DNA of 64,000 nucleotides from assembly GCF_036323735.1 (NCBI RefSeq), contig NC_086024.1, forward strand, positions 63,326,924-63,390,923. Direction: 5' to 3'. The position numbers were made by a program, and so were the translations under genes. Every line of letters begins with the position of its first letter. The stretch's first letter is position 1. The notes below the pieces were generated by a model. It was not told the DNA's origin, did no database searches, and was given only the letters and a program-made list of their open reading frames with translations. This stretch comes from Rattus norvegicus. Lineage: Eukaryota > Chordata > Mammalia > Rodentia > Muridae. Below are positions 55,937 through 64,000 of the stretch, piece after piece.

Positions 55937-56569
55937 GGTAGCCTGTCTTGATCACAGTTGTAACTCCTCAGATACAGGTGGCATAGCAATGACAACATGA
56001 CAACCCCAAGCTTGCCCCTACCTCCTTTAAATCTACTTTGGTAAATCACCTTTTGTTCCTGATGCAATTATGTGGCAAGAGAACAATAATGTTTGTCATC
56101 CCCCTGCCTCTTCCACTGTTCCTTCCTACAGAGTATTTGAGGAATCAAATGTTCCCAAAATAGAAATGGCTTATCAATATGCCTAATTAATTTTTCAAAT
56201 TCCCTTTAAATTACCGTCAAATTTTTATGAATGCATAATTTATCATCATTTCTTATCCCCACCAAACAATATATGGGATCATAAATTTTTCTAAAATGTA
56301 AAATATGTTTATTTTATTAAGTTATAGGAAGACCGGAAAATATAAAGAAGATACAAATCATCTCCAAATCTTACCTACTTTTAATAAAATGTTATTATTT
56401 GGAGAATGTCAGACCCTTTAAACACAGGAGGAAGGTATGTGGATAAGGTAATAGGCACAAATAATGGGAAGCCCTGAGAACATTAGAGGCATTGGACTTA
56501 ATAAACGGGAAGCAGAGAGACTTTGGAACAAGACTCATTATCAAGCCATTTTCCCATGTTTCCTTCTCT
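55937..56569. other. Single-copy AT-rich sequence
   Basis: No recognised element. Confidence 0.45.
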
Positions 56570-56672
56570 TTTCTTATTTTCCTTTTTCTTTACTTCTTAC
56601 ACTGAAGATTGAACCAAGGGCCTAATGCATTCTAAGCAAGCACTTAACTAGGATGCCTTCTCTCTGGCCCAT
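56570..56672 (-). mobile_element. ID/B4-like SINE remnant, antisense
   Basis: T/C-rich start, then GAAGATTGAACCAAGGGCCT, AATGCATTCTAAGCAAGCAC and TTAACTAGGATGCC resemble the antisense tRNA-like head. Old copy. Confidence 0.5.
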
Positions 56673-56937
56673 GAGGTCATTAGTTCCCGAAATTGTGTCT
56701 TGAGAAGAAATAGTTAAGGAGTTCTGAGATGGTTAGAGCCACTGTAATATTACCACGATGCACATTGTAAAGTCTGAAATAAAACATGCTAAAAATACAT
56801 GCCTCACATGACAATGTGGAATATCCGGTACTCTGTGGACTCATTTCTTGTCTGATGATCTAGTGTTTTGCTCACCTTTACCTAAAATAGAGGTCGTATG
56901 TACACACAAGATTTGTGCAAGATGTTTAAATGTCATG

Positions 56938-57058
56938 GCAGGTTGAGTGGCTTGCCTATATAAGCCCAGCACGTCAGAGACTAAGACAGAAGGATTGTGG
57001 GTTTAAGGCCAGCCTGGTCTACAGAGCAAGACCTGTCTCTAAAAGCCAAATAAAATGA
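56938..57058 (+). mobile_element. B1 SINE, diverged
   Basis: ATAAGCCCAGCACGTCAGAG, GTTTAAGGCCAGCCTGGTCT, ACAGAGCAAGACCTGTCTCT and AAAAGCCAAATAAAATG give B1 order with a shortened first half. Confidence 0.75.
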
Positions 57059-57092
57059 CTATAAAAATGTTTTCTTCAGGTTTACACCTGAA

Positions 57093-57623
57093 TCTCAGAG
57101 CTGGAGTGCTGGCCCTGGTGGTCCTAGCACAGGAAGGCTGGCAGGCTGACCAACTCAGCTTACACCTAGGCCCAGATCCATCGCTCTGAGTTCACCGACC
57201 CCAACATCAACCCCATCTATGAACTGCTGGATGGTATAAAGGGGAAGGTCCTGCAGATCCTAAGCCGGAGGATCTCCATGACCCAGGGCAACCAGAGGAT
57301 ATCCAAGAGGACTCCTAGTGAGGATCCAGTATTGATAGTACAGCAGAAGCCAGAGGCCTCAAACAGATGAGCGTTTCATTGCAATTTGCAACTAAAAAAG
57401 ATGTGTGGACAAAAGGGTATACTGTGTGATATACTGTGATACACTGCAGCCCCCATGCAAGATGTTTTTTTGTTTGTTGGTTTGTTGGTGTTTTTTTGGT
57501 GTTTTTATTTGTTTTCTTTTGTGGAGAGAGGTTATAAAGGTGGAGAATAGGTTCGAAGGGACAGGGAGGTAGAATGGAATTGGGGAGCATGGTGTGGAAT
57601 TCACAATCAATAATAAGTTTTAG
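57093..57623 (+). mobile_element. Retrocopy-like insertion of unknown family, flanked by direct repeats
   Basis: A 531-bp segment lies between related sequences at 57064-57092 and 57624-57651 (25 of 28 positions match plus one gap), which look like an old, long target duplication. From about 57172 a frame stays open to TGA at 57368-57370 and reads EFTDPNINPIYELLDGIKGK then ILSRRISMTQGNQRISKRTP. A stop two codons upstream of its first residues shows truncation or decay. About 250 bp of T/G-rich, 3'-UTR-like sequence follows and ends CAATCAATAATAAG. I do not recognise the source. Confidence 0.5.
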
Positions 57624-57651
57624 AAAATGTTTACATCAGATTTACACTGAA

Positions 57652-57879
57652 CCATAAATAAGGGCTTAAGAGCAATTTATATAAGTATGCAAAGTGGAAT
57701 TATATTTAACAATAGGAAAGAGACTATGACTATACCGACAGATTTCACACCATTAGATTGACTAAAGGGAGACAAATGGACTTTTGTGCGTTTATCTTCC
57801 ATGCCTATGGATTCAAGCAAACACAGAAAATGCCAGCGAAGAGATTTCTTATGCAGAGAGCGTGTAGAGGCTTTGCGTT
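57652..57879. other. Single-copy sequence
   Basis: Nothing firm; the 82-codon frame at 57786-58034 continues into the Tigger-like segment. Confidence 0.4.
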
Positions 57880-58062
57880 CTTGCCGTTATAGTATAGGCA
57901 GCATATCACCGCATGACACTTATATTGTGGGAGGCCTTCTAAACAATCCAGGGGTGCTTAAAGGTGTACAAGATTGTGCAAAGGTTAAGCGTAAATATTG
58001 TGCCTCTTTTATGGGAAACTTGAGCATCCTCTGATGTGACATCTTATTTTCCCAGGACAATT
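57880..58062 (+). mobile_element. Tigger/TcMar-type ancient DNA-transposon remnant
   Basis: AATCCAGGGGTGCTTAAAGG, TGTACAAGATTGTGCAAAGG, TAAATATTGTGCCTCTTTTA and GGGAAACTTGAGCATCCTCTG align in order with the 3' part of a Tigger-derived element (cf. GGGACTTGAGCATCC). No transposase frame. Confidence 0.5.
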
Positions 58063-58317
58063 TTATTACAGATAGTAAAAGGTGGCTGTGCGTACCGTAG
58101 AGTCCATCCACTCACATGGTGTTCAAGAACAGACACGTTTGTCCGTGGTGATAGCCATGTACCTGCCTCGGGCTGATGGGAGGAAGATTGATCAGAAAGG
58201 GCAACAGGCATCTTTCTGAAATTACGGCAGCTCCATTTTAGCTCTTGATTGGGCAAGAATTATGTGATAATGCATACATTTTTCAACAACATTCAACTGT
58301 ATGTTTATGATGTGTGT
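58063..58317. other. Single-copy sequence
   Basis: Nothing recognised. Confidence 0.4.
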
Positions 58318-58324
58318 GTATACA

Positions 58325-58393
<69 letters not shown>
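58318..58393. repeat. (TA)n-(TATG)n-(TG)n compound microsatellite
   Basis: TATACATATATATATG, then seven TATG units, about ten TG units and three further TATG units. Confidence 0.93.
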
Positions 58394-59750
58394 CTCAGTG
58401 TAAAACTTTCAGGCACACTCAATGCATATATTTGATACTGTATAGTACAGTATCTCCTGGTAATGAGACAAGAAGACTCACATACTTGTTCTCTCTCCTT
58501 GTAGCTTACTTGTATCAGGTTTTTTCACCCCCAGATTCCCCAAAGATCATGCTTTGCATGCCGTCATAGCCATTCAGTTGTTCAGTCTTAGCTCTGTATT
58601 TATTGGTTCCTGTGCTCACCATGGATCTTTTGCCTTGGTTTTTCAATGTTGGGGTTATTCTTTATTCTGACTTATCTCTTGTTTATCCAGAGTTTATGTC
58701 AAGTGCTCTTTTAGGTTTGTTTTTTTTTCCCCCTCAGGGGAATCTTCCCTTCCCTGCATTGTTAAACACTTACAAATGCTTGCCTTTTGCTTTTGCACTC
58801 AGAGAGTTATGCAGCTCGATTTAGTATTCGTGGGTCATTTGCTTCCTGTTCTGCAGACATGGCTGGGCCCACTGTCTTGTGATGTTGAACATCATCGTCT
58901 AGCTTTCTCTAGTCAGCCTAAACTCATCTGTAAATCATTCTCCATCTAGCAGATGCCTTTGTTTTTTTTATGCTGGAAGGACAAAGACCTTTCCATTCTT
59001 CATGTCTTAATCAAACCATGGCTTTATTTCTTTTTAATTGTATCTGCTTTCTCTATTGCCCACAGTGTGCTGTTTTGATTTGTAGCATCAATTCCTCCTT
59101 TATTTAGAAAATAACCATTAGAAATGTGACTGATTCTCTTCATTCCCTGCCTTGTGCCTATGTATGTGCACTCATACCCACGAGCAGACACTTTTGTATG
59201 TTAGTTCAAGAATACCAAGCGTCTTGACATTTGGTAATGACTTGGATGTGTCCCTTTTGAAGCACTCAGTAAGGCTGTCTTTCATCTCAGCTAAGTTTTT
59301 GTGTCCTCTCACCTGCTCTTTCCAGATATCCACTCATGGATGACATGCATTTTCCTTTTGGTGCTTCCTGATTTTAACAGTCTTCTCTCCCTTTGGTCGT
59401 TTTATTCTATTTCCCTCATTTCAGTGTTGGCTAGTAAACTACAGATGTTCCGTGCACTTTAAGGAAATCTGCTAGAGTCTGGAAGCCATCTTCTGTTTCC
59501 AGGATAATATTTCTTTCACTCATGGCTCCATATTCGTCTTTCTAATGTGGATCCCCACTTTTGTTGTATTTTAGTATATTTTCACAGTTATCTTCTGTTC
59601 ATCATTTTTGTGCGGGGTGGACCACTTTCCATAGTTGCCCTTGAGTTAACTTCTACTCTTTCCAATTTCTTTGGGGATAATTTGTTTCCAAATCCTTACC
59701 TTCAATTTGCAGGCTGCCTGTGACCTTCAGGACCCCTCTCTTTTTTTAAT
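58394..59750. other. Single-copy sequence
   Basis: About 1.36 kb, T-rich on plus, without recognised repeats or genes. A T/C run lies at 58719-58734. Confidence 0.45.

Positions 59751-59751
<1 letters not shown>

Positions 59752-59806
<55 letters not shown>
59752..59806. repeat. (GA)27 microsatellite
   Basis: Perfect GA run with purines on plus. Confidence 0.93.
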
Positions 59807-59808
<2 letters not shown>

Positions 59809-60318
59809 TCAGAACTCAGCAAGCTTTGAGTGCAGTTACTCATGGGAGTCCTAAATGTTTAACCAGACTGGTACGTCTAAGATTTAGCAAATTTCACATG
59901 GGCATATCTGCGTCATAGAAATTATCCCTCTCTGCCTTTGTCCAGTTATGGTTATCTTGCTTTGATCTGTCTTTTCTTCTCAAAAAATGTATATTCTTCC
60001 CTGTTCACTGTATGTTGCCACCAATAACTTGACTCAGTTTGCTGTCTTGTATCAGGTAAAACACCATGGTAAACTCTGCCAGTGGGTCTCAGAGGTTCTC
60101 TGTGCCCCCTGGAAATTCCAGGTCAGCTTTTCTCTATTCCCCAGTATACATGAGACAATTTCAGGTTTAATCGTTACCCTTTCCTCATCATAGTGTGCTC
60201 AACAGAGTCCAGGTGCTGGATCCAAGCCATGCTGGGATTTTAATCCTTTCCTCAACCTGTTCATTTTAAAGACAATGTACAGGTTTGTTTCCTTGTCTAG
60301 GTCCCTTAAAATATAGTA

Positions 60319-60320
<2 letters not shown>
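59807..60320. other. Single-copy sequence
   Basis: Nothing recognised. Confidence 0.4.
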
Positions 60321-60383
<63 letters not shown>

Positions 60384-60640
60384 TGTATGTGTCTGTGTGT
60401 GTGTGTGTGGTGTGTGTGTATGTGTCTGTGTATGTGTGTGTGTGTGGTGTGTGTGTGTGTGTGGTGTGGTGTGTGTGTATGTGTCTGTGTCTGTGTATGT
60501 GTGTGTATGTGTGTATGTGTGTGTGTGTGTGGTGTGTGGTATGTGTGTGTATGTGTCTGTGTCTTTGTGTGTGTGTGTATGTGTGTGTGTATGTGTGTGT
60601 GTATGTGTGTGTGTGGTGTGTGTGTGTATGTGTCTGTGTA

Positions 60641-60675
<35 letters not shown>

Positions 60676-60690
60676 GTGTGTGTGTGGCGT
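60321..60690. repeat. Interrupted (TG)n array, about 370 bp
   Basis: Long TG tract broken by GTGGTG, TATG and TCTG at roughly regular spacing, so that blocks such as GTGTGTATGTGTCTGTG recur at least six times. Open frames of 123-170 codons on both strands come from the repeat alone. Confidence 0.95.
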
Positions 60691-60890
60691 TGATGTGTCT
60701 GTGGTGCCTATGTGGACATAACAGCAAAGGCCAGAGGACAGTCTTGAGTGTCCATCTTCATGTGTTATCTATTTCTTTGGGACAGAACCTCTCTTGACCT
60801 GGAATGCACCAGCAGGCTAGGCTTTCTAGCCAATCACCTCCATGGATCTACCTGTCTGCCTCCGCAGTACTGAGTGATACTCTGCCTGCC
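60691..60890 (-). mobile_element. B4 SINE, antisense; TG array is its tail
   Basis: AAAGGCCAGAGGACAGTCTT, TCTTTGGGACAGAACCTCTC, AGCAGGCTAGGCTTTCTAGC and GATCTACCTGTCTGCCTCCG follow antisense B4. The adjoining TG array lies on the side of the element's CA-rich tail. Confidence 0.65.
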
Positions 60891-63800
60891 CCTTTTACAT
60901 GGGTTTGATGGTTCAGACTTGAGTCTTTGTGTCCTTTTACCAAATGAGCAATATTCTCACCAAATTTCAGCTTCTAGTTGAGATTATTTTTATTAGTCAT
61001 TTTAGAAAATAGATTCAATAATTGTTTGATTCTACTGTTATAATGCTGATGCTTACAAAATGATTTCAGTGGGTCAAACTATTGATCTTTTTCTATTCTT
61101 TCTTTATTCTCTCACTCTTTCCCCAGTCATGAATATGTGCATGCAAGTGAAAATATTAAGCCCTTTAAATTGTGACAGAGATTTGAGAAGAAGCCTAGAA
61201 ATGCAGTAGCAGAGATTGGGAGTAGACAGCTCCTGTCTTGTGGCATTGATAAGCAAATGCCTTGTTGTTTAAGACTTTGTTATCCGAGACTGCACATGGT
61301 ATTTCACACAAAGGCCTTCAGTGTTGAAGGGCTGAAGGGATAATATTTCCATCAGCTTTCTAGATCTGTTAGGTTGGTGTCTGTCTGTCTGTCTCTTTGT
61401 CTTTAAGGATGAAGTATATTATTATTCCTCAGAAGGGATGTGATGGCTCAGACTTCCAAGAATTGTATTACTTAGGCCTTTTCTTGGAAATAGTTGGAAA
61501 CCTAGCATGCTCTCTTCATCCTTTTCTTTAGCAGAGCAGTTTTCATAACTTCCTGGCAAAAACAGGACAAGCAGCCGTACCCTGACTATCAGGAAAGATC
61601 AGTTCTGTTTCACAGATAGGGCAGGAGAACAGTGAGAAGGATAAGCTTTGAGGTTTAAGTGGAGGTGGCAAACCATCAGAAAGGACTTCAGAATGAGCCA
61701 AGGAGGGGTGGGTGAGCACAAGAAGTCAGTTGAAGGGCATTGCTGAATTCATTAACACAGTGCAGTGTGCGTCACCAGGATTAACGGCATTTACCGTTAC
61801 CCTCTCTAAAATGGTGTTTGGTTTTCTTTTTCTTTTTTCCTTTTCTTTTCTTTCTTTTCCTTCTTTTGTTGGTTTCAGCGATGGGGTTAAATTATTAAAA
61901 AAAAATCTTTGTATCAATTTGAAATTTTACGATTCACCCTGTTTTCTCTTCTTTGAGTCTCAAGCAGCACTAATAACAGAAAGGACCATTCCAGCATGTG
62001 TTTAGAATAAAGACGTTTGGCTCAACTTCACATTCTGTTATATCTGTCTGCGTATATGTTGTTATTATTTCTTTTGGGGTTATTTGCTTTATGATGATTT
62101 CTCTACAAATACATGTATTATAAAAATAGAAGAAATTTAAAAAAAAAATGTCCCATGGAGTTGTTTTCTTCGAGCTACTTGTAAAATAATAGATGATTCT
62201 AGTGATTGATGCCAGAGTGATCCCAGTGACGGCCACTTGTAGGGGATGGAAAGGAGAACTTCCACCCCTCCATCTAGAACACCAGGACTTTTGCCTGTTG
62301 TCCCCCTCCCACCACCAACACCCTGTTCACTGTTAGAACAGTTTTTCCTCATTGAAAGTAGGTGCATTTGGGGAAAATCATTCAATCAACATTCTAAATG
62401 TTCATTTGAAACTGTGTATAAAAAGTAACACATTTGCTTTCACTTTTCTCTCCCCACTTTTAGCTGGGGGAGGCACTGGGGAAAATAGTACAGCAAAACA
62501 GGGAATGGGGCAGTCTTAGTAGCTTGGCTGTGAATAAATAACACTTAGCCCCCTCTCTCAGCAGCATCCTTCTGGTTTATATGATAAATATAATCCACAT
62601 AATGCACAAGAGTCTGACTGCAGCCCAGAGTAGTGAAGAGAGGATTTCCAAGAAATACCAGTCTTCTTCGGTGTTTCCCAGGGAATAGCAAGGCTCCAAA
62701 ATACCCCTAGGCAAAAGGAAGCAGGTAGCCCCAGATGGGGAAGCCAAGGGTGGGATTAGGAGAGACTGGCTGTTTTAAACTTAATCAGCGTATTTACATA
62801 AATAATTCCTTTTTCTACTTAGAGTGTCTAGCCATTCTCTCCCCTTCCAACTCCATGGCGGTCTCTTCTCCACTCCAGGATGGCATAACACTTCTTTTAG
62901 GTTGTGCGTCTGAATGGATATTTTTGTACACCCTCTTCTTAAGCATTTCATAATTACAATGCAGCAAATGTTTGGTCACAAGAAGAAACAACTGACTCTG
63001 TCCTCCGGAGCTCACGTACACACTGTCACACATCACATTCTCTTGCTGTCAGATCGTTCCGAGCTTTGCTCTGACCTACTTAGGAATCTTCTGTGAAGGT
63101 TAAAAATTCTGGTGAATTTTGTGTCTCAGACTTCAGGGGCTTGGGCATTTGTACTTTTCTGTTCTCCAGGCTTGTTCCTATGGAGATAATGGCCAGCCTC
63201 GTCCTGTAAACCTACTGGCTTCTTTTTTTGGTAGACGTGCTTTTTAATTTAACTCACAGGAAGCAATATCTTTGATTTGGGTAATTTGACTTTGTAATGC
63301 ACCGTGCATATCTCTGGGTATTTTGTCAGAATATGTTTTAATGACATGTTCACCTGACTTTATTTCTGGTTTGTCAGCATTTCTCTCATAAATCTGTATT
63401 TCTTGGGCATTAATCTCATAATTTTAAGAATGTTCTAGTGTGGAGCCATCAGTCATCCGACATCGATGAGATTAATTTGAAGAGGTTGGAAGTGATGAAA
63501 TGCATACAGCGAATTCTCTCTGAGAGGAAGTCAGTTCAGAAGTGGCGTGCGATACGTATGAGCTGGAGGGAAGCGGCTCCTGCCACGTGAAGGCCAGGGA
63601 GCCTGGCATAGCCAAAGAGATTAGTCAGGCTGGGTTTGCTTTCGTTTCTCGTACACTGATAGGATAACTTGACTTATCCGTATCAATATCATAAAAATTT
63701 TCATTAGGAAGAGTGGGAAGATAAGTAAAGGGAGAAGGAGGAGGAAAGGGATGAAGGAACAGGAGGTAAAGAAAGCATTGTAAGCAGTAAGACAGCCAGC

Positions 63801-64000
63801 AGAATTACATTTCCTCACGAACAGCAAAAGCACGGTGGTCTTTCACCTTAGATAAACGAACAAGTGCTGCCCCGCCCCGAGGCTTAGCATGCTAGAAACG
63901 AAGTCTGCTGATGAAGAGAAGAATGGCCCAGCTGAATCAGCAGCGGACTGTGCTGAAGGCCGCCATCACTGCTGAGGGATCATCTCCTGCTTCGGCACAC
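60891..64000. other. Single-copy sequence to window end
   Basis: About 3.1 kb with no interspersed repeat recognised and no convincing exon. Minor features are a (GTCT)n patch at 61376-61402, a T/C-rich stretch at 61824-61870 and slightly higher GC and CpG content after 63480. Frames of 60-97 codons on both strands are unrecognised. Confidence 0.45.

Noticed and set aside
57786..58034. 82-codon frame rich in basic residues
   Set aside because: Its second half overlaps a Tigger-like transposon remnant and the product has no recognisable domain.
60266..60797. Open frames of 123-170 codons
   Set aside because: Products are Val-Cys or His-Thr runs from the TG array.

Overview
This is non-coding nuclear DNA of a murid rodent, almost certainly rat (Rattus). 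The evidence is the density of rodent-only SINEs (B1, B2, B3, B4, RSINE1-like), rodent ORR1-type MaLR LTRs, a 5'-truncated rat-type LINE-1 3' end at about 51.26-51.48 kb, and three intact tRNA-derived ID elements (44.1, 54.3 and 55.3 kb) of the kind amplified in rat. I find no exon, gene, RNA gene, CpG island, CRISPR array or prokaryotic/viral system that I can support. The long open frames here come from stop-free simple repeats. The window is best read as an intergenic or intronic stretch.

Layout. 0-10.2 kb is repeat-dense: SINEs, LTR fragments, several TG microsatellites, a B4-derived 30-bp minisatellite (5.14 kb), a large CT plus TGTATC hexamer array (8.38-8.93 kb) and a hAT MITE (9.1 kb). 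10.2-13.75 kb is nearly repeat-free and holds the best candidates for conserved non-coding sequence. 13.75-18.9 kb carries B1, B4 and LTR-like remnants. 18.9-24.9 kb is mostly single-copy, with one ancient repeat. 24.9-26.9 kb is a LINE-1 cluster with two pieces facing opposite ways. 26.9-36.4 kb is mainly single-copy with scattered SINE/L2/MIR pieces. 37.97-39.10 kb is a 34-copy, 33-bp minisatellite. 40.8-51.5 kb alternates old L1, MaLR LTRs, B1, B3, ID and single-copy sequence. 52.8-58.1 kb holds the most unusual structures: a 130-bp segment copied in inverted orientation into a B1 element, two ID insertions, a second hAT MITE of the same 187-bp length, a direct-repeat-flanked 531-bp segment and a Tigger-like remnant. 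58.3-60.9 kb has three large microsatellites. The remainder to 64 kb is single-copy with no recognisable gene.

Nothing here works as an operon or pathway. The history readable from the sequence is one of retroposition, microsatellite growth from SINE tails, and local rearrangement. The clearest observation worth follow-up is the inverted duplication (52773-52902 versus 54040-54169, 128 of 130 positions matching), which splits a B1 SINE. Repeat family names are from recognition of consensus sequence, not from a database search, and boundaries of degraded elements are approximate.
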